Positions 1 through 6,453 of a stretch of DNA of 12,728 bases are shown here, piece by piece. The notes under the pieces are model-generated. The model was not told the origin of the DNA. It saw only the letters and a program-made list of their open reading frames with translations, and did not search any database. How positions within the stretch are numbered: position 1 is the first letter of the stretch; every line of letters begins with the position of its first letter. Origin of the DNA: Acidimicrobiia bacterium (GTDB taxonomy: Bacteria > Actinomycetota > Acidimicrobiia > Spongiisociales > ZC4RG35); contig QIDW01000226.1 in assembly GCA_003230435.1 (NCBI GenBank), positions 1-12,728 on the forward strand, written 5' to 3'. Made by a program: the position numbers and the translations under genes.

Positions 1-2
1 GT

Positions 3-194
3 ACGGGGGCCAAGGGTATGGGTGAAGGCGGCGGCGCACCGCTGCACGCTATCTGCGCCGCTATCCAGGACGCGCTCGATCCTGAGATGCCGATCGTCTT
101 CGACTCGCACAACCCGCCGGAGCGTGTCTTCGGGATGCTGAGGTACGAAGGTGGAGCAGAAGGACGCGGGGTGACCGTCGAGTCGCGGAGTTGA
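3..194 (+). CDS. Molybdenum hydroxylase large subunit (CoxL/XdhA type), C-terminal fragment
   Basis: The last 63 codons of a gene whose start lies to the left of the window, read in frame from base 3 to the TGA at 192-194. The translation opens TGAKGMGEGGGAPLHAI, which matches the end of the xanthine dehydrogenase / aerobic CO dehydrogenase large-subunit family. There the Glu of the G(V/L/M)GE motif (here codon 8, bases 24-26) is the catalytic base next to the molybdenum. A stretch like PERVFGML then follows, where the family has PERVxxAL. In the family this subunit binds the molybdopterin cofactor and hydroxylates aromatic or N-heterocyclic carbon, or oxidises CO. Which substrate applies cannot be told here, because the residues that identify true CoxL (the active-site loop with Cys) are outside the window. 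The CoxG-like gene 18 bases downstream supports membership of a Mo-hydroxylase operon. Confidence 0.85.
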   Translation, partial: TGAKGMGEGGGAPLHAICAAIQDALDPEMPIVFDSHNPPERVFGMLRYEGGAEGRGVTVESRS

Positions 195-212
195 GCCGAC
201 GGGACAAATTCC

Positions 213-638
213 ATGCCTTCGTCTGAGTTCAGTCGAAGCCTCGAAGTCCAAAGCTCGCCAGAGGAGTGCTGGGACGTTATCACCGACGTCCAACAGATCG
301 CCGACTGGGTCTCGGTCGTGCACGAGGTCGTGGAGGTTGAGCCGCTCGAGTCGTATACGGCGATCCTCGAGGACAGCTTTGGGCCCTTCAAGCTGCATGC
401 CGACATCAAAGTGCAGGTGACAGAGCTCGTCGATCGCAAGAGCATCCGCCTCGAAGGCAACGGCCAGGACCGGACAGTGGGCACGACGATCGGGGTGGAT
501 GCCCGGATGGCACTGGAGCCGTCGGAGGGTGGCACGATCATTCGAGTCGACGGCAGCTACCAGGTGTTGGGCTCGGTGGCGACCATGGGAGGCTCGACCA
601 TCCGGTTCTTTGCGGCGGCAGAGATGGCGCTCGGGTAA
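213..638 (+). CDS. CoxG-like SRPBCC family protein
   Basis: A 141-residue protein starting at ATG 213. The N-terminal pattern (hydrophobic strand, then SPEECWDVITDVQQIADWV at about residues 15-33) is typical of the SRPBCC/START-like fold in the CoxG (carbon monoxide dehydrogenase subunit G) family. In that fold a helix-grip forms a hydrophobic cavity. CoxG of Oligotropha recruits CO dehydrogenase to the membrane, and many homologues sit beside Mo-hydroxylase genes of other specificity. This one has no predicted membrane segment and lacks the longer C-terminal tail of Oligotropha CoxG, ending shortly after the last helix (RFFAAAEMALG). It lies 18 bases after the Mo-hydroxylase stop, so the two are probably co-transcribed. 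Assembly, membrane recruitment or ligand carriage for that enzyme is inferred from this context. A generic polyketide-cyclase-like lipid-binding role cannot be excluded. Confidence 0.8.
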   Translation: MPSSEFSRSLEVQSSPEECWDVITDVQQIADWVSVVHEVVEVEPLESYTAILEDSFGPFKLHADIKVQVTELVDRKSIRLEGNGQDRTVGTTIGVDARMALEPSEGGTIIRVDGSYQVLGSVATMGGSTIRFFAAAEMALG

Positions 639-684
639 CAATGGCGACGAGCCGGAACCCACATCCGCGACGCAGCGTGATCCA

Positions 685-693
685 ACGGAGGAG
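685..693 (+). promoter_or_regulatory. Ribosome binding site deciding a GTG start
   Basis: ACGGAGGAG ends 5 bases before the GTG at 699-701. It supports this GTG as the start of the FAD oxidoreductase. A GTG start also places the dinucleotide-binding motif at residues 7-12, as expected for the family. Confidence 0.6.
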
Positions 694-698
694 TAGTA

Positions 699-2273
699 GT
701 GACCGGCTCTGATTTCGTCATAATCGGGAGTGGGATCAATTCCCTTGTGTGCGCCGCAGTGCTGGCAAAAGCCGGCAAGTCGGTGATCGTGCTGGAACGT
801 GACGACCGACCCGGCGGCTGCATCCGGACCGAAGAGCTGTTCCCCGGATACACCCATGATGTTCTGTCCTCTTGGTACCCGCTTTTCGTCACGTCCCCGG
901 CGTATGCGGCGCTTGGTGACGACCTCCACGCCCGCGGCCTGGAGTTTGCTCAAACCGACAAGCCGACGGCCGTGGTCAACGAGGTCGGGAGTCTGATCCT
1001 GAACACGGACGACGACACCAACACGGTGCGCCTCAACGAGGCCGGCTCCAGTGACGGCGACAGCTACGCCTCCGCTATCGGTGGGTTCTTCGCGGAGAAC
1101 TCCGACATCGCTTTCAGCCTCCTCGGCAATGAACTGTGGAGCGGCAAGGCACTCAGGGCGATCATCAGCGACTCTCGCAAGCGAGGAATCGCTGGAACCT
1201 TCGAGTTCTTCGGCCAATCATTGGAAACCTGCCGGGCCTGGCTCGAGCGCGACTTCTCTTCGGAGCTCGTCCGTGGCCTGATAGCTCCGTGGGTCCTTCA
1301 TGCCGGTCTTGGGCCCGACGACGCCTACTCGGGTTTCATGGCAAAGCTGATTATGGGGACGCTCTCGCTCGCCGGGATGCCGGTGGTCAAAGGTGGCAGC
1401 TACCGGATTGTCGAAGCGTTTCGCTCAATTATCGAGGACAACGGAGGAGGCCTTGTCACCGGGTCAGATGTCGAATCGGTGATGATCGAAGCGGGAAGAG
1501 CGATCGGCGTCAGAACGAGAAACGGTGACACTTATTCGGCATCGAAAGCGGTCATCTGCAACGTAACCCCCACCCAGCTCTACGAACGGCTTCTTGCAAA
1601 ACACGAGATCTCACCCGAGATACGCCAACGTGCCGCCCGCTTCCGCTATGGCCGTGCGGACATGCAGATCCACTTCGCCCTCGACGGGACACCGGCATGG
1701 CACGACCTGGAGCTCGCTCAGGTGGCGATAGTGCATATCACTGCAGGACTCGACAGCGTATCGCGCGCGGTCAACGAAGCAGAGCGGGGGTTACTGCCGG
1801 CCGAGGCGACAGTGGTTGTCGGGCAGCCGACGGCCGTGGATCCGTCGAGAGCACCCGATGGCAAGGCCATCATGTGGATCCAGCTTCAGGAACTTCCCTC
1901 ACACATCCGGGGTGACGCAGCCGACGAGATCGACGTGCCCGACGATGGGCATTGGACTGAGGAGGTTGCCGAGCGGTACGCCGACCGAATCCAGGCCCGC
2001 ATAGGCGAGCATGTGGGCAACTTCGACGAGATTGTTCTGGGTCGGCGGGTGTTCTCGCCAGCCGATCTGGAGAGGCTCAACCCCAACCTCGTGGGAGGTG
2101 ACCCATACTCCGGTGCCTGCACGATCGACCAATTCCTCACCTGGCGCCCGACGCCGGGGTCACGAAACCACGAAACCGCGGTCAAAAGGCTGTTTCACAT
2201 CGGCGCCTCAACCCATCCAGGCCCCGGCCTGGGCGGTAACTCCGGGTTCATGGTTGCTTCCAAATTCATCTGA
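699..2273 (+). CDS. FAD-dependent oxidoreductase, phytoene desaturase / amine oxidase type
   Basis: A 524-residue flavoprotein starting at GTG 699. The N-terminus carries the FAD-binding Rossmann signature VIIGSGINSLVCAAVLAKAG (residues 7-26), followed by the acidic end of strand 2 (E33) and the R-x-G-G pattern RPGGCIRTEE (37-46). The C-terminus has HIGASTHPGPGLGGNSG (500-516), matching the second FAD motif of CrtI-like enzymes, usually written GAxTHPGGGxxGxxG. The family comprises phytoene desaturases, carotenoid isomerases and many uncharacterised bacterial dehydrogenases (pyridine nucleotide-disulfide oxidoreductase domain-containing protein 2-like). No carotenoid gene is nearby. The gene follows the CoxG-like gene by 60 bases, so a role in oxidising or desaturating the substrate of the Mo-hydroxylase module is more likely than carotenogenesis. 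The exact reaction is unknown. The family assignment is secure; the function is not. Confidence 0.85.
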   Translation: MTGSDFVIIGSGINSLVCAAVLAKAGKSVIVLERDDRPGGCIRTEELFPGYTHDVLSSWYPLFVTSPAYAALGDDLHARGLEFAQTDKPTAVVNEVGSLILNTDDDTNTVRLNEAGSSDGDSYASAIGGFFAENSDIAFSLLGNELWSGKALRAIISDSRKRGIAGTFEFFGQSLETCRAWLERDFSSELVRGLIAPWVLHAGLGPDDAYSGFMAKLIMGTLSLAGMPVVKGGSYRIVEAFRSIIEDNGGGLVTGSDVESVMIEAGRAIGVRTRNGDTYSASKAVICNVTPTQLYERLLAKHEISPEIRQRAARFRYGRADMQIHFALDGTPAWHDLELAQVAIVHITAGLDSVSRAVNEAERGLLPAEATVVVGQPTAVDPSRAPDGKAIMWIQLQELPSHIRGDAADEIDVPDDGHWTEEVAERYADRIQARIGEHVGNFDEIVLGRRVFSPADLERLNPNLVGGDPYSGACTIDQFLTWRPTPGSRNHETAVKRLFHIGASTHPGPGLGGNSGFMVASKFI

Positions 2274-2298
2274 CGTCTGGGCCCAGCAATATCCGAGG

Positions 2299-3357
2299 TC
2301 AGCCGCCGATCTGTGCGATCGTCCGACTCACGACGTCGAGATAGGCGGGAAAATCGAAGTCGGGGTACTCACCGTCTTCGGGTAGGTGGCCCGAATAGAG
2401 CGGATACATCGCGTTCGGCGCAGCCGGGTTGAGCACCAGAGACGTCGCCCCGGCGCTCGAGTAGGCCGCGAGCCGGGCAAGAGCATTTTCCACCGTGCCC
2501 GAAATCGTGAGCGCGTCGACCATCGCCGGCGTCGCGGCAGACAGCGCTCCGGGGATATCCGCCGCCCTCAGTCGCTCCCTGATCTCCTCGCCTTCCTTGC
2601 CAAACCCAGCTGCCTCGATGCTGGTTGCATAAGCCGGCGATGATCCGAGTGCGGATGCGAACATCACCACTTGGCTTCGAAGCTCCTCTACAGACGCCTC
2701 GCCACCAACATTGGCTGGAAGCCCGAGACCGATGTCGAAACCATCGAGCGATCGACCGGCTCGGGCTGCCCCTATTTCCAGGTTCGGCATGACCACGTCA
2801 CGGAGATACTCCACGGAGTAGAGGTAGCCGAGGATTCCGTCGGCGATCTCTCCGGCGAGTTGGATCATCTGGGGGCCCACCGCGGCCATGTGGATCTGGG
2901 CGCGCCTGGTCGAAGGAGCCATCGTGATCTGGAAGTTTCGAACTGTGAAAACCTCGCCCTCATAGGTCGTCAGGTTCCCGTCGAGGATCGATCGGAGGAT
3001 CGTCACGTACTCTCGCATTGCCAGTAACGGCCGCTCGTATGTGCGGCCGTGCCAGTCGTCCACGTACCCGCGAGCCTGGGTTCCAACTCCGGTCACGAGA
3101 CGCTCACCGGACAGCTGATTGAGGGTCGCAGCCTCCATGGCGAGCGTGATGGGCGAACGGGACCAGATGCCAACCACACCAGTGCCGATCTCGATCCGCT
3201 CGGTGGCGAGTGCGGCCGCTGTGCCCGATACGATCGCATCGTTGAACGTGATCTCGGGGATCCACACGCGGGCAAAACCGGCAGCCTCGGCCTGCCTTGC
3301 AAAATCGACTGTCAATTCGGCCGACATGCCTTCCAGCAACACTCCGAAGCTCGTCAT
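2299..3357 (-). CDS. LLM class flavin/F420-dependent oxidoreductase (copy B)
   Basis: A 352-residue protein of the luciferase-like TIM-barrel superfamily, starting at ATG 3357 behind a purine-rich ribosome site (GGAGAAGGG on the coding strand). Recognisable parts are the N-terminal barrel strand with AEAAGFARVWIPE (23-35), the RIEIGTGVVGIWSRSPI block (54-70), ERLVTGVGTQ (85-94) and PQMIQLAGEIADGILG (162-177). The last of these is typical of the Mer/F420-dependent subgroup. Members use FMN with a reductase, or F420H2, to oxygenate or reduce substrates; the sequence does not decide which. It is the last gene of the ten-gene minus-strand run, 66 bases after M24 hydrolase B. It shares motifs with copy A at the other end of the run, but the similarity is moderate, so separate substrates or steps are likely. 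It ends 25 bases from the stop of the convergent flavoprotein gene. Confidence 0.88.
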   Translation of the reverse strand: MTSFGVLLEGMSAELTVDFARQAEAAGFARVWIPEITFNDAIVSGTAAALATERIEIGTGVVGIWSRSPITLAMEAATLNQLSGERLVTGVGTQARGYVDDWHGRTYERPLLAMREYVTILRSILDGNLTTYEGEVFTVRNFQITMAPSTRRAQIHMAAVGPQMIQLAGEIADGILGYLYSVEYLRDVVMPNLEIGAARAGRSLDGFDIGLGLPANVGGEASVEELRSQVVMFASALGSSPAYATSIEAAGFGKEGEEIRERLRAADIPGALSAATPAMVDALTISGTVENALARLAAYSSAGATSLVLNPAAPNAMYPLYSGHLPEDGEYPDFDFPAYLDVVSRTIAQIGG

Positions 3358-3423
3358 GATCTCACCCTTCTCCGGCGTTCACCACGAGGATTCCTACGCC
3401 GCCGCCGGATTCGTTGCTCGTAT

Positions 3424-4560
3424 TCACTCCGGCGGGTCCTCGGTCCCGTCGAACGCCACGATGGGCACCGAAGACATCTGTTCCCCGCCGTTCTTCGTCA
3501 CCCGGAACGTTTCTTGCATGTACAGGCAGTTCTCCTCGTCGAGAGTCACGACATGAGGATGAATCGAGATGATCATGTTCTCCTCAAGCACTGTATCCAC
3601 GCCTTCCCCTATTCGCGGGTGGGCCACCATGGTCATGTCGATGGAATGGCCTGTGACGTGGCCCGCCTTTACATCAAGGCCGGCAAAGGCGCCGAACACG
3701 GAGGTGTGGACGTCGTGGGCAGTGTTCCCTGCGCGCAACGAGACCCGGGCTCGCTCGAAACATTCCTGATAGGCCTCCATGATTCGGCTCGACAGGGGGC
3801 TCAAACCGGCCCTGCACATCGGTCGCGCGAATTCGGCCCAATAGCCGCTCGGGCCTGCGATTTCGATCGAGTAGAGAAGAAGGTCGTCCGCTTCGGTGGG
3901 TCGTACCGGATCGGGGTGCTTGAACTCTGGACCGGCGCTGCCGTGAGGGCCTGAGAGCACCATGTTCTGGGTGGTCCGTGTTGTGCCGCTTCTCACGAAG
4001 AGCTCCTCGGCGGGGGCAAGTATCGCTGCTTCGGTCTTTCCTGGTTCGTACGCAAGAAGGGTGGTCCAGAAACCGAGTTCGTTGAGCTCGAAGCTCGATC
4101 GCACCAGGGGAAGCTCCTCCTCGCTCTTCACAGCCCGAACGAGATCGAACGCCTCGTCGTAGTCCACAATCTCGAATCCGCCGGTCGCCAACTCGACGTA
4201 GTCGCGCACCGGCATCGCGTAGTTGAGGCCGTACACCGCAACCCGACTCCACCCGCGACCGTCGGCGAAGTCACGCATCCAGGCTCCCGGGGTGTCCGCA
4301 AACACCTGCTCCTCGATCCAACATTCGCCGTGGGCACCGACCCACCTGGCTTCAGTGGGGAAGACCGCCACAGGATCCCCACTCACGGGTATCAGGGCGT
4401 AGGCGTATCTGTGGACCATGCGAAAGCCCGAGACCCAGCGGATGGCACCCTCGAACCCGGTGTATTCAGTCCCAGCCACGATGAGGACGTCGACGTCGTC
4501 GCGTCGCAGCGCCTCCCTGATCGCCTGATAGCGGCGCTTGATCTCGGCCTGACTCACCAT
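3424..4560 (-). CDS. M24 family (creatinase / Xaa-Pro peptidase-like) hydrolase, copy B, atypical metal site
   Basis: A 378-residue pita-bread-fold protein. The ATG at 4558-4560 is chosen because GAGGAG lies 10 bases upstream and because it begins 4 bases after the stop of the preceding gene. The open frame extends 38 codons further, but only by running through that gene. An N-terminal creatinase-like domain (about 1-150) precedes the catalytic domain (about 155-365). The family normally supplies Asp, Asp, His, Glu, Glu for two metals. Aligned by eye, this protein has E233 (SIEIAG), E243 (AEFARP), H305 (GHSID), H334 (ISIHPH, in place of the Glu of EPG) and E350 (MQETF). This suggests a changed or absent metal site, as in creatinase, which works without metal. 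A C-N hydrolase acting on a small molecule (compare creatinase and ectoine hydrolase DoeA) is more likely than a peptidase. The substrate is unknown. Confidence 0.82.
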   Translation of the reverse strand: MVSQAEIKRRYQAIREALRRDDVDVLIVAGTEYTGFEGAIRWVSGFRMVHRYAYALIPVSGDPVAVFPTEARWVGAHGECWIEEQVFADTPGAWMRDFADGRGWSRVAVYGLNYAMPVRDYVELATGGFEIVDYDEAFDLVRAVKSEEELPLVRSSFELNELGFWTTLLAYEPGKTEAAILAPAEELFVRSGTTRTTQNMVLSGPHGSAGPEFKHPDPVRPTEADDLLLYSIEIAGPSGYWAEFARPMCRAGLSPLSSRIMEAYQECFERARVSLRAGNTAHDVHTSVFGAFAGLDVKAGHVTGHSIDMTMVAHPRIGEGVDTVLEENMIISIHPHVVTLDEENCLYMQETFRVTKNGGEQMSSVPIVAFDGTEDPPE

Positions 4561-4564
4561 GCTC

Positions 4565-5488
4565 TCACTGCTCCTCGAGATCCCACGAGGCTTCGAGGCC
4601 TCGCACCAATGACCACGCCGATCGGTTGAGGGGCGTCGGCACGCCAACCTCTTCGCCGAAGCGACATATACCACCGTTTAGCTGATCGATTTCGGTCGAG
4701 CGGTGTGCGAGGACATCCTGCAGCATGCTGGGCTTGTGATCGAGAGCCACCTCAATGCTCTCTTCGAGCAGGACCGCCGGGTCCTTTTCCATCTCGATAC
4801 CCAGTGCCTCCGCCACCGTTTTCCCCTCTTCGATGATCTGGTCCATGACCCACCTGACGTCTTGGTTCTGGGCGGCGCGGCCGTGAGCCAAACCCGTCAA
4901 CGAGCACAACGCGTTGCTGGCGGCATTGAATATCAACTTGGTCCACTGAGCGCCCCTGGCGTCTTCGAGCGCCAACGTATGCATTCCGGCCCGGGTCAAG
5001 GTCTCCGCCAGTTCATTCAACTCTTCCGTCGTCGCCGGCTTGGGCTCAAACGGCCCAATCCAAGTGCTGCCCGCTGTGTCCCATTGGACGACACCCGGGC
5101 TCACCACACGGCCCGCCGGGAACGTCGTTCCTCGTATCACCCTGGGCACGTATTCCGCGATTACTTCCTCGTTGCCTATGCCGTTCTGCACCGAGCAGAC
5201 GGCGCCCTTGATGAAGGCGTGAGCGGTCGCCTCGATGGCAGCCCTGGTATGCATGCCCTTCGTCGCGACAATTCCGAAGTCAAGCGCCGGGAGATCCCGG
5301 GCCGATGTCGTCGCCGTGGGATGGGCAATTACCTCTCCCACGCCAGTGAGGCGGAGGCCGTTGTCGTTGATCGCCGCGACCTGGGCTTCGGATACGTCAT
5401 ACACCCAGACTTCGACGTCCTCGAGATTCGCCAGATGGGCAGCGAAGAGACTCCCAACGGCCCCGCTTCCGATCACTCCCAGTTTCAT
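4565..5488 (-). CDS. Ketopantoate reductase family protein (copy B)
   Basis: A 307-residue member of the 2-dehydropantoate 2-reductase (ApbA/PanE) family, which reduces a 2-oxo acid to a 2-hydroxy acid with NAD(P)H. It has the dinucleotide-binding GSGAVGS (7-13), TKG with K77, QNGIG with N102, the catalytic segment K184-LIF-N188-AAS-N192 and E266 in STEIDQLNGG. These correspond to Lys176, Asn180, Asn184 and Glu256 of the E. coli enzyme, so the active site looks intact. At the end of the second strand it has D31 (VYDVS), where NADPH-using members have Arg, which suggests preference for NADH. The start follows copy A by 12 bases with GGAG before it. Two different copies in a catabolic-looking operon make pantothenate synthesis unlikely; a related branched 2-oxo acid is the probable substrate (inference). 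Confidence 0.85.
   Translation of the reverse strand: MKLGVIGSGAVGSLFAAHLANLEDVEVWVYDVSEAQVAAINDNGLRLTGVGEVIAHPTATTSARDLPALDFGIVATKGMHTRAAIEATAHAFIKGAVCSVQNGIGNEEVIAEYVPRVIRGTTFPAGRVVSPGVVQWDTAGSTWIGPFEPKPATTEELNELAETLTRAGMHTLALEDARGAQWTKLIFNAASNALCSLTGLAHGRAAQNQDVRWVMDQIIEEGKTVAEALGIEMEKDPAVLLEESIEVALDHKPSMLQDVLAHRSTEIDQLNGGICRFGEEVGVPTPLNRSAWSLVRGLEASWDLEEQ
4571..4576 (-). promoter_or_regulatory. Ribosome binding site setting the start of M24 hydrolase B
   Basis: GAGGAG on the minus strand lies within the final codons of the upstream reductase gene, 10 bases from the ATG at 4560. It supports the 378-residue product over the longer open frame that starts at 4674. Confidence 0.5.
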
Positions 5489-5500
5489 AGCTCCGCCTCG

Positions 5501-6451
5501 TCAGTCGTCGTATGAGCGGTCACGCGCCTTGACCAGACGATAGAGAGCGCGAGTGAGAGGCACGTCCACACCGACGCGGTCGGCCTCTCGAACCAAAGCT
5601 CCCAGGATGAAATCCACCTCGGTACGTTGGCCTGCGCGCACATCGGCGAGCATGGATGGAACGTGAGCGTATTCTTCGGAATCTGTCTGACCGTGCGAGA
5701 CCGCTTCGGTGTTCATCTCCCAAGGATCCTCGAACAAATCGACCCCGACCGCTTTGGCGACGGCCTTGCCCTCGTCCATGAGATCCGCCACCAGAAATCC
5801 AAGATCTCCACTGCGCTCCCGTCTGGCGAACAATTCGACGTGGCCGAGGTCGGTGAGCGCGGCGACTCCGTTCACCGCACTGTTGAAAACCAGCTTGGAC
5901 CACTGAGCCGGTCTCAAGTCTGGCAACACTTCGGCTTTCAATCCGGAGCTCTGGAACAGCTCACCAATTGCTCCGGCCGTCTCGAGATCCGTCTCCGTCC
6001 CACGGAAAGGTCCCATCCATGTGGCGGTATCCAGCTCGTATTCGACGTGGTCGTCGGCGTGACGAGTTCCGGACATGAATGTCACTGCTGAAACAATCAG
6101 CCAGGTGCCGTGGCTTTGCACGACCTCCTCGGCACCGATTCCGTTTTGCATGGTCATGAACACGGCGTTGCTCAGCAGGCCGCCGAAGCTCCTCATGGCG
6201 GCATCGAGCTGGGTGGCCTTGGTGGCGAGAATCACGAGTTCACAGCCGTCGGCCTGCCCCGGATCTGTCGTTGCTGTCACTTCAGCAGTGAACTCCGACT
6301 TGCCGCTGATCCGCAGCCCATGGGCGTTGAGAGCGTCTGCCTGACTCTGTCTCCGTACGATTACGACGACGTCGGCAACCCGTGACAGATGACCTGCTGC
6401 CAGACCACCGATCGTGCCCGCCCCGACAACGGCTAGCCGGTCCATGGCCAC
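5501..6451 (-). CDS. Ketopantoate reductase family protein (copy A)
   Basis: A 316-residue second member of the 2-dehydropantoate 2-reductase family. The frame opens with GTG at 6451 and has an ATG two codons later at 6445; either start puts GAGTIGG at residues 10-16 or 8-14. With the GTG start the cofactor side carries R33 (IVRRQ), K78 (TKA) and N103 (QNGIG). The catalytic residues are K186, N190, N194 (SKLVFNSAVN) and E278 (RTEVD). It keeps the basic residue expected for NADPH, unlike copy B. Similarity between the copies is clear throughout but well below identity (about a third by eye), so this is not a recent duplication. The gene starts 2 bases after the synthase stop and ends 12 bases before copy B. 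The two products may act on successive steps or may pair in a heterodimer; neither can be decided from sequence. Confidence 0.85.
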   Translation of the reverse strand: MAMDRLAVVGAGTIGGLAAGHLSRVADVVVIVRRQSQADALNAHGLRISGKSEFTAEVTATTDPGQADGCELVILATKATQLDAAMRSFGGLLSNAVFMTMQNGIGAEEVVQSHGTWLIVSAVTFMSGTRHADDHVEYELDTATWMGPFRGTETDLETAGAIGELFQSSGLKAEVLPDLRPAQWSKLVFNSAVNGVAALTDLGHVELFARRERSGDLGFLVADLMDEGKAVAKAVGVDLFEDPWEMNTEAVSHGQTDSEEYAHVPSMLADVRAGQRTEVDFILGALVREADRVGVDVPLTRALYRLVKARDRSYDD

Positions 6452-6453
6452 CG

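Noticed and set aside
3..638. Calling the left unit a CO dehydrogenase operon
   Set aside because: Only the last 63 codons of the large subunit are visible; the residues that separate CO dehydrogenase from other Mo hydroxylases are outside the window.
557..892. 111-codon open frame on the minus strand spanning the CoxG / flavoprotein gap
   Set aside because: Overlaps two well-supported plus-strand genes and has no motif or ribosome site of note.
2277..2286. Palindrome CTGGGCCCAG as a terminator
   Set aside because: There is no room for a loop and no following T-run; a 10-base GC palindrome is expected by chance in such sequence.
3049..3954. 301-codon open frame on the plus strand
   Set aside because: Antisense to LLM-B and M24-B, both of which have clear family motifs; the plus-strand product has none.
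4561..4674. Longer start for M24 hydrolase B giving 416 residues
   Set aside because: The extra 38 codons fall inside the preceding reductase gene and read as a basic, low-information tail; the ATG at 4560 has its own ribosome site and fits the family N-terminus.
4703..5515. 270-codon open frame on the plus strand
   Set aside because: Antisense to ketopantoate reductase copy B; no recognisable domain.
4565..6451. Naming the two reductases panE
   Set aside because: The catalytic residues fit, but two divergent copies in a catabolic-looking operon and no other pantothenate gene make true ketopantoate reductase unlikely.
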